A program made the translations under genes and the position numbers. Of a stretch of 64,000 nucleotides of DNA, positions 11,739 to 23,200 are shown in pieces. The first letter of the stretch is position 1, and each line of letters starts with the position of its first letter. The notes beneath the pieces were generated by a model, which ran no database searches, was not told where the DNA came from, and worked only from the letters and a program-made list of their open reading frames with translations. Source of the DNA: Oidiodendron maius Zn (lineage: Eukaryota > Ascomycota > Leotiomycetes > Myxotrichaceae); NCBI GenBank assembly GCA_000827325.1, contig KN832873.1:1998245-2062244 (forward strand), in the 5' to 3' direction.

Positions 11739-12619
11739 TAGGAAGGACACCGAGTTCAATTAAGTAGGCAAACGTCAAACTGAGCCTAAAATATCCTCTC
11801 AGGGCCTCTAGAGAGCACAATAGGTGTCAATATGGACTTTTTGTGTGGAATTAAGGCGGGATCGCTGTACGATATCCCAAGAATGTTTTGCGGTGAGAGA
11901 GCTAAGTAGGCTAAAACCTTGCAAGAAAGAGATTGGAAGAGGATAAGACGAATTGGGGCCTTATTCCTGGAGTTTTGAGGGCTCAAAGTCTCTCAACATG
12001 GTCAATGAGGGGGTTAGGTGAAGAGAGAATTCGAAGCAATTGCAAGTGTGACTGAGTGTTTCTTTTGGAGCCGCCCCGTGGAGAACGGAAATTTATTATT
12101 TTCTGGCCGCTACCGGAAGAGCCCACACCTCGCTTGCCCCACCCCAGACTCTCAATGGCCTGCATATGGAACATCTCAAAGTCAGAGGAACGCACGACGC
12201 TGATAGGAATACGCTTGTGATAGATCTTTTTTTTTTTCGGAGCAGTATACCAACAATTTGGTCTGTAGTGAAAAGCGAAATGCACCGCCAAAGTCTAGAC
12301 GGAGTCAACGCGGGAAGCCCTTAAAGCAATAAGCCACTATACTTTTATATGGCGAGCAATATGACAATTCGGGGCTCGAGCAAACCCACCCTAGGTACTT
12401 AGAATGGGACTGTAGGTTTGGAATGATCAATCATTACAATTCGGGTAATCCTTTGAGGACGATGATGGGGAATGAGAGACAGAAGCCACATCTGGGCATT
12501 CAATATATCTAGTATTGACTTCAGCGGTTCCCATCCGTTTAGGGTAGTTGTTGGTTACGTGGTTAAATATCGAGAAAAGAGGGGCATTCCGCTTGGCATA
12601 TATTTCATAGCTCAGTCTA
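11739..12619. other. Intergenic, promoter of CPA2 and 3' flank of FRS2
   Basis: About 0.9 kb with short unconvincing frames only and a 10-nt T run near 12227. No recognised gene or RNA. Confidence 0.45.
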
Positions 12620-14307
12620 TTAGTCCTTTTCTAGTCTAACAGCCGGATTCCTCTCAATGAAAGCTAGATCTACTTTATGTCCTAGCAATTCTCGAATATT
12701 GTTCACCTAGCGGAGTCAGCGACCGTTTCAAGGGGATAAACAAAAACCTTACCTTGTACTTAATCATTGTTGGGCGTTCCAAGCTTAAACCCCAGCCAAA
12801 TACACGCATATCCTTCGGCAGCCCAAGTGACTCCAACATCTCTGGTCTGAACATGCCACTATTGCCAATCTCAACGAGCTTATTCAAGCCCTTGTGGAAG
12901 CTGAAAATCTCCATACTTGGTTCAGTGTATGGGTTGTAAGCTGGCTTGAAAAGCAGGTTTTCGATCCCCATCTTCCCAAAGAAGATGGTCATAAACTCCA
13001 TCAGCCCACCAAGAGATAGACCATAGTCTGCAATGACGCCCTCGACCTGATGGAACTCGGCAAGGTGAGTCATGTCGACAGTTTCGTTACGGAAAACCCG
13101 GTCAATTGAGAAGTAGCGAGCTGGAGGTGGCTTTCCATCAAGACCCTTTCTTTGTGCCAGCTTGTGGAGCATAGCCGTAGACGTTGCGGTGGTGTGCGTT
13201 CGAAGAACCAATCGTTGTGATTCGTCTTCGGACCATGGGTATCGGTAGCCAATTGAACCGTACTTACCATCCTGATGCACTTCCCGGACATTATTCCAGT
13301 ATGACACATAGTCTGCCTTGTCGTTATCCGATTCAGCACGAGGTCGATCTGCTAGCTTTGGGTCTGAGATGTAGAAGGTATCTTGCAAGTCACGAGCTGG
13401 GTGTTGCTGAGGCACGTAGAGTGCATCGAAATTCCAGAAGCCGCTCTCTACGAAGTGATCGGTAGGCATTTCCTCGAAACCCATTTCGAAGAAGATTTGA
13501 CGGAGCTCATGCCGAACTTTGTTCAGGGGGTGCAAGGCACCGGGATGCTGATCCGCTCCTAGGGCCTTGAAATTATATTGCTTGAAGGCAGCGGTTTTCC
13601 ATGCACCACTATAAGAGTTAGCTCTTAACCATCTGTTAAGATATTCTAACATACGACTCAAGCATCTCTGCAGTCAAGTCGGTCTCTTCCTTTGCTATTT
13701 CCAATGCAAACTTTGGACCCTTATAGATCTTGAAACTTATGACCTTTTGCATCTTGACCAACTTTCGCTTTCTTAGGTCTTTTATGACATTAGAATCTGG
13801 ATGGGTACGTGTATTCTGGATGATCTGGAGTTCTTCCCGGGTGGTATCATTTATGGAGTCCGTCTGTAGGTATTAGTCTACGTATATCTAAGCTTCGGTA
13901 TTGCAACTCACAGATGCTACAAGCCGGCCATCCTTTCCTTTCGCAATCCACTTTGACTTGAAGGCCTTGCCTTGGCCCACCTTAGCAATGTTCTTGTCTC
14001 CAACGGCAGTCTCCAGCTCTGCGACTGTGAGACCGTTCATAGCTTGTCGCAGAGCCTCAAACACTCGCGCTTCATGACTCCCATTGGCGGCGATTTCCAA
14101 ACCCTCAGCTTCCAAAAGGGCTTCTTCTCGATCAATTGTATCGTATGTGATCATAGAGCGTGAAGCAAGTCTGTCCAGAGCGCTCTTGACTTCCACTGAT
14201 TTCGTTGAAGTGAAGGCATCTGACGACAAGATTGGTTCGTTCTCTGAAAGAGCTTGGAGAATTTGCGATGGCAGATCACCTTGACTGTCATTCTGAAGGC
14301 CTGCCAT
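12620..14307 (-). CDS. FRS2: Phenylalanyl-tRNA synthetase, alpha subunit (cytosolic)
   Basis: Catalytic subunit of the heterotetrameric enzyme that charges tRNA-Phe. Exons 13912-14307, 13655-13863, 12753-13608 and 12620-12706 encode about 515 residues. The N-terminal third holds winged-helix-like tRNA-binding modules ([20 protein letters not shown]...). The class II core starts at [20 protein letters not shown] and shows [22 protein letters not shown], the motif 2 region [17 protein letters not shown] and the motif 3 stretch [15 protein letters not shown]. The last exon gives [13 protein letters not shown] and ends in PAVRLEKD. No presequence, so this is the cytosolic rather than the mitochondrial enzyme. 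Introns are 46-48 nt. Confidence 0.95.
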
Positions 14308-15543
14308 GCTTGAGCAAATGCGCCGTCTATAAAATGCGCAGTGTGCTGGTTATTCGTGGAGCAACTCCCAATTTCAATTTACTCACTTGTGACTCTTAAC
14401 ATTTTATTTTGGTTCTGGGCGAACATCAGGCAGAAAATCATTTTGCCTCATATACAAGGCTTAAAAGTCTTATCCAAGCACCACACCCCCCTTATGACTT
14501 AGCTTTCGAGACTGCGATATATAAGTCCCTTGCAGGTAGCATCGATTTCTACACAGGCCACTGCAGAGATTTAAGTCGTGGCACCTACGGGAGCTTTTCG
14601 GTCTGGCCAGCAGCACAGTTAGTAAAACTATGTTTATTGCAATCTACTTCGAAAATATCGCCAATATTCAGAAAGACTCGTCTCAAAATTTCAGATAGTG
14701 GAGTTGGCTTGACAAATCTCGATACAAAAAAATTCGATTCTCTACTATCGAATAAGCTCGAGAAACGGCTAGAAAAGATTTCGTTAGGGGAGTTAGTTTG
14801 CTCTTAGCCAGAATAATGTGCTTAAGAGCATTACATCTTTTGTGCGCCGTGATGGAATGATTATCTTTGTTGGTCATATTATTCAACCTGACTTAAAGGC
14901 CCTAGATCTGCTTAACTTCGATATCTCAACATTCAACATGACCATTCTCGATATTCAAAGCCTAGATTACTAATTTCGCTCTTCAAGTGGACCTCGCGAG
15001 CAACAACAATGCACCCACCGTTCTGGGACACAACCTGTACCTACTCGGCGTAACTCGTCTAGTGTAAGTGTGAATTCGGATCGCATAGCTGTAGAACGTG
15101 TAGAGTAGGGTAAAAATCGAAGAGGTGGCCCCCGAGGCCGTGGAAAGCGAAAGATAGAGAGAGGGAGAGCATATTGAGCGAGATTAGCACCGAAACGGAC
15201 CGCCATTATAATCGAAGCGGAGAGAGCAGGAATACTGAGAAGGGAATGTAGTTCTGGCGGTGGTCGAGGAGAGAAAGACAGCGACAGATTGTATTTTTAT
15301 ATCCGCACTGTCGCAAGATGTAGAGTAACGCGATTTTTGTTTATAATCAAGGACTAAGTTGTTTTAGATTCGTATCATATTCATGACGCCTTCCACAAGC
15401 TCTATGCAGGCATATATCTTAAACGTACCGATAATCACGGAAAGCCGCACTACCCAGGGGAAGAACCATGCCTTACGCAACTTCATTGCAATGCTCCGGG
15501 TAGCAAATATACAGTATCGTGAGGTACACAAATTCCAACTGTC
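14308..15543. other. Intergenic, 1.2 kb, no supported gene
   Basis: AT-rich plus-strand frame 14409-14807 and a minus-strand frame 14970-15206 have no family resemblance and no convincing splice context. Much of 14600-14960 is A/T-biased. I cannot name any element here. Confidence 0.4.
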
Positions 15544-17091
15544 TCAATTGATGGAAGTTAAATTACCAACCAATGAAGCCCAAATATCTCTAGTATTTCT
15601 TTGCCTGATATTTGCCATCTGAACTTCAGTCTGTAGCCCTGCATCACCATCCTCTCCGAGGAGACGATGAAGTTCTTGCATAGTTTGCCGAGCGTCCAGA
15701 ACCTTGGCCTTACCATCCTCAGCTTTCTCTGTAACAGAATTTTTAATCGCCGTTCTTGCGGAGTCTACTGCAAAGACCCATGCTCGAGCTTTACGAGAAG
15801 AATCCAGCTTCTCATGGCTGGACATACTACCACCAAATGCAGCCAATCCGTCAAAACCACCACCATGAGAAGTGGTCCCTGGCATGGGGTGCGCCAGCAA
15901 AAGATGACTTTCCTCGGACAGCCGGTCTACACCTTGGCCTGCTTCTTTTAAGTGCTTTGCCAGGCAAATTGTAATATACGATTTCTGCTGTATCAGGAAC
16001 TTTTGCTCGTTCGCCATAGACATCATTTCAACTAAATAGGAGTGCATTGCATGATTAATTGGATCGGAATTATGTGATGCGTCGCTTGCCTCGATCTCGA
16101 CTTTTTCGTCTTTGATTATTGTAGGCGCTGGCTTGTCCAGGAGGCCTGTTGCCGCAAGGATCAATGCCCGTCTGAGCTTAGAATATTGATTGTATTGCCT
16201 TTGAATCGAGACTAGTTCATTGTCGATGAATCCCTCGTCTTCGGTTCCAGGTGCTTTAACAGTAGCGGAGCCTTTTGGATCCGGGGAGTCATCAGATGTT
16301 TTAGCAAGTTCCATCTCAATCCAATTAATAAGTTCATTTCTAGTAGTTCCAAGTGCTTGTAACTTCTGCTCAGGATTAGGAGAGGGATTAAGACGAGCAT
16401 TTTTGCGAGTTTTGACTTTGGAGAGAAGTTTCTGCTCTCTTTGAAGAAGCAACTTGGCGCGGAGAACTGCTTTCTCAAGACGGTTGACGAGGTCTTTAAG
16501 ATCGGTTTTCTCGGAGAGCTGAAGATTTTCTGTACTGCTCATGACTTCAGGAGGAAGTTTGGGCAGAGAGCCTGAAGCCTTCAGCATTACTCCAGAGCTT
16601 AGGTGATTAGCTGTCTCTGGGGACTTCTGTGCAACCGCCTCAACATAATGCTGCATAATGAGTAGGCGCTCATGCTTCCGGCAATATTTCACATTATCAA
16701 TAAAGGCTGACAAAGCTGCATCAGATTCACATGATGGTTCCAAATTATCTCGAGTGCCTCCATGCTGGTGATTGTGAGAGATTGGTTTCAGTTGGTGTTC
16801 TTTACTCGCTTTGACAAATTCTTTTCGAGCTCTAATGTTGGCTTCTAAACAACGGATATACTCCTTCTGCACACCTAGAATACCATTCAACGATGATTCT
16901 GCGCTGGGCGAGGTTTCTACCAGGGAGAGGGGGTGGAATATGGGGTACCCTTCTTTCTGGTGCACCTGAGAGCTTAGGTGAGCTGCGAGGGTCTGCCTGA
17001 TCTGTATAATTTCCTGCCGCTGCTTGATATAAGGCTCCAGAGAATGTTGAGCCTCTTGCAGGGAGTCGGGTAACTCCGTATATCGTTGCAT
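15544..17091 (-). CDS. Conserved-looking coiled-coil protein of unknown function
   Basis: Open frame of about 515 residues starting MQRYTELPDSLQEAQHSL; the upstream in-frame triplet at 17098-17100 is GTG, so the ATG at 17089-17091 is taken. The protein is mostly charged and helical: heptad-like stretches around QRQEIIQIRQTLAAHL, ENLQLSEKTDLKDLVNRLEKAVLRAK and LDARQTMQELHRLLGE suggest coiled coils, with a small glycine patch (SHGGGFDGLAAFGG) near residue 400. No enzyme motif, membrane segment or signal peptide. The C-terminus may contain a short unrecognised intron. It is head-to-head with BRR2, 205 bp apart. It could be a structural or microtubule/centrosome-type protein, but I do not recognise the family with confidence. 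Confidence 0.75.
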   Translation of the reverse strand: MQRYTELPDSLQEAQHSLEPYIKQRQEIIQIRQTLAAHLSSQVHQKEGYPIFHPLSLVETSPSAESSLNGILGVQKEYIRCLEANIRARKEFVKASKEHQLKPISHNHQHGGTRDNLEPSCESDAALSAFIDNVKYCRKHERLLIMQHYVEAVAQKSPETANHLSSGVMLKASGSLPKLPPEVMSSTENLQLSEKTDLKDLVNRLEKAVLRAKLLLQREQKLLSKVKTRKNARLNPSPNPEQKLQALGTTRNELINWIEMELAKTSDDSPDPKGSATVKAPGTEDEGFIDNELVSIQRQYNQYSKLRRALILAATGLLDKPAPTIIKDEKVEIEASDASHNSDPINHAMHSYLVEMMSMANEQKFLIQQKSYITICLAKHLKEAGQGVDRLSEESHLLLAHPMPGTTSHGGGFDGLAAFGGSMSSHEKLDSSRKARAWVFAVDSARTAIKNSVTEKAEDGKAKVLDARQTMQELHRLLGEDGDAGLQTEVQMANIRQRNTRDIWASLVGNLTSIN

Positions 17092-17296
17092 GTTTGCCAC
17101 CCAAAAAGGGTAGTCTCCCGCCTTTGTTTTGACGCGACAGATGAAAACTACCTCGAGGTGTGTTGCCGTTAGCCTCAGCCTCGCTAAATTTCAACCTACG
17201 CTAGTAAACTGAGCTTGGGAATTTTTGGAGCCGTGTTCTAAAACTGCCTACGACTCCATGTGAGAACCCACGCCTTCCCCCATCACTCACGCAAAG

Positions 17297-20200
17297 ATGG
17301 CGGATCAACAGCGCGATGTCTCTCAGTACAAGTACTCGGCGATGTCCAACCTGGTTCTCCAGGCGGACCGTCGATTCGTTACACGTCGTAACGATGAAGT
17401 TACTGGAGATCCCGAGTCACTTGCGGGAAGACTCAGTATTAGAGATATGGGATCTCGAAGTGGCCGTGATGTGGTACCCAAAAAGAAAACGGCGGGATTA
17501 GTGGGAGTCGAGAGAGGGGACCTTGCGGAGGGTCAGGATGTTTTGGAGCGAGAACAGTTGAAACGGAAACGTGGCGAGCCTGCGCAACTGCGTGGAACTG
17601 GCATATTGACTGCGGTGGACGCGTTGGTGGAGGGAATTGTGTATCGACCACGAACTTCGGCGACGCGAGCGACCTACGATTTAATATTGACAACTGTTGC
17701 AAACAATTTGGGGGACGTGTCGCATGAGATCGTTCGCAGTGCCGCAGATGCTGTGCTGGAGTATCTGAAGGACGATGACCTAAAGGATTTTGATAAGAAA
17801 AAGGAAATCGACGAGTTATTAGGAACTACCCTGAGTCCCAAACAATTCAACGAGCTGGTCAACCTTGGTAAGAAGATTACCGATTACGAAGCGCAAGACG
17901 AAGACGAAATAATGGTAGATGGAGAGAATGGTGGAGGAGATGGCGCTGAAATCGACGATCGCCAAGGTGTTGCGGTCGTCTTCGATGAGTCAGAAGATGA
18001 AGATGGCGCTGCAATGGTCGACGAAGTTCGCGACGAGTCTTCAGAAGACGAGGCTGGAGATATAGAAGACCGGCCAGGCGCAGAAGAAGCAGCTACAGCT
18101 GGAGGTGCAGGAGAGGATAGAGATGAGGGAGCACAAGAAATGCCAGAAGATGAAGCTATGATCATAGATGCCGGCCCCAATAGCCGCACTGTTGACAAAA
18201 ACAGAGACGAAAGCTTCATTCCAGCACGGGAAATAGATGCATACTGGCTGCAAAGACAAATTGGATTAATCTATTCAGATGCTCATGCAACCCAGATTAA
18301 GACTCAAGAGGCTCTACTTATATTATCAGGAGCTCCTGAGGAAGAAGGTGGAGAGGGGAGGCCGCTCAGAGAAATAGAGAACGATCTTGCAGAGCTCTTT
18401 GATTACGAGAACCATGAACTCGTCCATAAGTTAGTGGCAAATAGAGACAAAATTGTCTGGTTGACTCGGTTAGCTCGAGCTGAAGATGATGAAGCTAGAG
18501 GAGTCGTGGAACGAGAGATTGCCTCGGAAGGGCTTCGCTGGATTTTGGATGAACTACGAGGGATTGCGCCTTCTACCAATGGTTTGAAAAAGCGAAAACT
18601 GGAGATCAAAATGGACATTGACGTTCCAGCTGCGATAACAGGTGGCCCAGCGAAAGTCGAGCAACGTGAAGACGGGCTTGTCGGCGGTTTGCAGCCAAAG
18701 AAGCTCATCAATCTTGAGAATCTCATATTTGACCAGGGCAACCATCTCATGACCAATCCTAAAGTTAAACTTCCCGAGGGATCAACCAAACGTACCTTCA
18801 AAGGCTATGAAGAGATACACGTCCCAGCTCCCAAAAAAAGGAATGAGCCAGGAGACAGGGATATTCCGGTGACAGAAATGCCGGAATGGGCGCGAGTGCC
18901 ATTTAGCTCGGCAACGAAGCTGAACAAGATTCAATCTAAATGCTTTCCACAAGCATTCAACGACGATGGTAATATGCTGATTTGTGCTCCGACCGGGAGT
19001 GGCAAGACAAATGTTGGTATGTTGACCATTCTTCGAGAAATCGGAAAGAATCGCAGCCCGGAGACTGGAGAGATAAATTTGGATGCATTCAAGATTGTCT
19101 ACATTGCTCCTCTGAAAGCACTAGTGCAAGAACAGGTTGGAAACTTCGGAAACCGACTCAAAGAATATGGAATACGAGTCTCTGAACTGACTGGCGACCG
19201 GCAACTCACAAAGCAGCAGATCGCAGATACGCAAATAATCGTGACAACACCTGAAAAATGGGACGTCATAACGCGAAAAGCAACTGATCTGAGTTATACA
19301 AACTTAGTGCGGCTTGTAATCATTGATGAAATACACCTGCTTCACGATGATCGCGGTCCTGTTTTAGAGAGTATTGTCAGCCGAACAATTCGCAAAATGG
19401 AACAGACCGGAGAACCTGTTCGCCTGGTCGGTCTATCGGCCACGCTTCCTAATTATCGTGACGTTGCAAGTTTCTTGCGCGTTGACCCGACGAAAGGCAT
19501 GTTCCACTTTGATGGATCATATCGTCCTTGTCCGCTTCGTCAAGAGTTCATTGGGATTACCGAGAGGAAGGCTATCAAACAACTGAAGACCATGAATGAT
19601 GTGACTTATACTAAAGTTCTTGAGCATGTGGGAACGAACCGAAATCAGATGATCATCTTCGTTCACTCACGCAAAGAAACCGCAAAAACTGCTAGATATA
19701 TAAGGGATAAAGCCCTGGAGATGGAAACAATTGGCCAAATCCTCAGGAGCGATGCTGGTAGCAGAGAAGCTCTCAACACTGAAGCGGAGTCTGTAAATGA
19801 CCGCGATCTAAAAGATCTTCTACCTTACGGGTTTGGCATTCATCACGCTGGAATGAACAGAATTGATCGATCTTCCGTTGAAGATCTATTCAACGATGGT
19901 CTTATTCAGGTCCTTGTTTGCACAGCCACCTTGGCCTGGGGTGTTAACCTACCTGCTCACACTGTGATCATTAAAGGCACTCAAGTTTACTCGCCTGAAA
20001 AAGGTAGCTGGGTCGAATTAAGTCCTCAAGATGTTCTGCAGATGCTCGGACGAGCTGGTCGTCCTCAGTACGATACATATGGAGAAGGCATTATCATCAC
20101 GACGCAAACCGAAATGCAATACTACCTGTCTCTGCTCAACCAACAACTGCCAATTGAAAGTCAATTTGTCAGTAGGTTGGCAGATAATCTCAATGCGGAG

Positions 20201-23200
20201 GTTGTCCTCGGGAATGTTCGTAGTCGAGATGAAGGAGTTGAGTGGCTCGGCTATACGTACCTCTTTGTACGGATGTTACGCTCTCCCGGACTCTACAGTG
20301 TTGGCGCAGACTATGAAGACGACAATGCGTTAGAACAGAAACGGGTGGATCTGATACATTCTGCTGCCGTTGTATTAGAGAAGTCTAACCTAGTGAAGTA
20401 CGACAAGAAGTCTGGAAAGTTACAGGCCACAGAACTCGGCCGCATTGCTTCCCATTATTACATTACCCATAGCTCTATGCTGACATACAACCACCACATT
20501 CAGCCGTCGATCACTCCCATTGAACTCTTCCGCGTTTTCGCCTTGAGCAACGAGTTTAAGTACATCCCTGTTCGTCAGGATGAAAAGCTGGAGCTCGCCA
20601 AACTACTAGGACGTGTACCAATTCCAGTCAAAGAGAGCATCGAAGAGCCACACGCAAAGATCAATGTTCTTCTGCAAGCGTACATATCACGCCTTAGGCT
20701 GGAGGGCTTGGCTCTTATGGCAGATTTGGTTTACGTCACGCAGTCAGCTGGACGAATCCTTCGAGCAATCTTCGAGATTACACTCAAGAAGGGCTGGTCT
20801 TCAGTAGCGAAGACTGCACTAGAGCTCTGCAAAATGGCGGAGAAGCGGATGTGGCCTACTATGAGCCCACTTCGACAATTTCCTACTTGCTCTCGAGACA
20901 TCATACAGAAGGCAGAGAGGATTGATGTTCCATGGGCAAACTATTTTGACCTCGACCCACCCCGCATGGGAGAACTCTTAGGCTTGCCGAAAGCAGGCAG
21001 AACCGTCTGCAACTTGGTGTCTAAATTTCCCAGGTTGAACGCCGAGGCTACCCCAAGACCGATGACCCGATCAATGCTGCGGGTGGAGCTTAAAATAACG
21101 CCGAACTTTGAGTGGGATGAGGAGATCCATGGTACTGCTGAGAGCTTTTGGATCATAGCTGAAGACTGCGATGGAGAAGACATCCTCTTCCATGATCAAT
21201 TTATTCTGAGGAAAGATTTCGCTCAGGATGAGGACAATGAACATATTGTTGAATTTACGGTACCAATCTCGGAACCTATGCCCCCTAACTACTTCATCTC
21301 AATCATATCAGACAGATGGATGCATTCGGAGGCTAAGATTGTTCTACCTTTTCAAAACCTCATCCTCCCCGAAAAGTTCCCTCCCCATACTCAGCTTCTG
21401 GACCTACAACCCCTCCCAGTTGCTGCGTTAAAGACGGATGACTTCAAAGCCATGTATCCCAACTGGGAACGCTTCAACAAAATCCAGACGCAGACCTTTA
21501 ACTCTTTATACTCGACGGACGAAAATGTGTTCATCGGAGCGCCAACCGGAAGTGGTAAGACCGTGTGCGCCGAGTTTGCCTTGATGCGTCACTGGACAAA
21601 ACACGATGCTGGCCGCGCAGTCTATATTGCTCCCTTTCAAGAGCTTGTCGATCTTCAATTCCTGGATTGGCAAAGTCGCCTTTCAAAACTTCGAGGTGGA
21701 AAATCCATTGTCAAGCTGATTGGCGAGACGACAACGGACTTGAAGCTTCTTGAGAAAGGAGATCTGATCATGGCAACTCCGCCCCAGTGGGATGTCTTAT
21801 CTCGCCAATGGCAGCGGCGTAAAAATATCCAAACTGTGCAACTATTTATTGCAGACGAACTCCATATGCTCGGCGGACAGGCTGGATATGTCTATGAGAT
21901 TATTGTGTCTCGAATGCACTACATCCGTAGTCAGATTGAATCACCTCTCCGAATAGTTGGATTGAGCGCCTCTCTCTCTAATGCTAGAGACATCGGGGAG
22001 TGGATTGATGCCAAAAAGCATAACATATATAACTTCAGCCCACATGTTCGTTCGGTGCCTCTTGAGCTTCATATACAATCGTTCACGATTCCCCATTTTC
22101 CATCTCTCATGCTGGCTATGGCAAAACCCACGTACCTCTCAATACTCCAGATGTCTCCGGACAAACCAGCTCTTGTCTTCGTTCCGACAAGAAAACAGGC
22201 TCGCGCGACAACACGCGACTTATTACTAGCCTGCGTAGCAAGTGATGATGAAGACAGATTCTTACACGCTGACGTGGAGCAAATGCGGCCTCTTCTAGAG
22301 CGGATTCGGGAGGAGGCTTTAGCTGAGGCAATCTCTCACGGGATCGGCTATTATCATGAGGCTCTTAGTTCTGGAGACAAACGGATTGTCAAACACCTCT
22401 ACGACAATGGTGCAATTCAAGTCATGGTGGCCTCTCGAGACGTGTGCTGGGAGTTAGACTGCAAGGCACATTTGGTAATTGTTATGGGCACACAATTTTA
22501 TGAGGGAATGGAGCACAGATATGTCGACTATCCATTGAGTGAGGTCCTCCAGATGTTCGGCAAAGCCACCCGCCCAATGGAAGACAAAATCAGTAAGGGT
22601 GTTCTCATGGTGCCGGCTGTGAAGCGAGAGTACTACAAGAAGTTCTTGAACGAAGCACTGCCGATTGAGAGCCATCTTCAAGAGTACTTGCCCGATGCGT
22701 TTGTATCCGAAATCAGCACAAAGATGATCGAGTCTGCAGAAGATGCCATCAGTTGGACCACCTTTACCTACTTCTATCGACGTCTCCTCGCAAATCCAAC
22801 CTATTATGGTCTGATTGACACGTCCCACGAGGGCCTCAGTGCACATCTCTCAGAGCGTGTTGAGGCGGCATTGAAGGAGCTTGCTGATCCTCGATCCAAG
22901 ATAATTGATCTGGATGAAGAGGATGACAGCGTGACGCCATTGAATCCGGCCATGATAGCTGCTTATTATAATGTCTCTCACGTCACCATGCAAACATTCT
23001 TGTATTCGTTAAATGAGAGGGTTAAGCTGAAGGGCATTCTGGAAATCGTTACATCGGCGACTGAATTCGAGTCTATCCAAATTAGAAGGCACGAGGATAG
23101 CCTCCTCCGGCGAATTTACGAGAGGGTCCCTGTTAAAGCAGCACAGCCGAGCTATGACTCTCCGCATTTCAAAGCATTTGTCCTTCTTCAAGCCCATTTC

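Noticed and set aside
12620-12706. Apparent single-base frameshift in the last exon of FRS2
   Set aside because: On a recount of the bases the exon is 87 nt and reads through to PAVRLEKD without a break; the shift was a counting error on my side.
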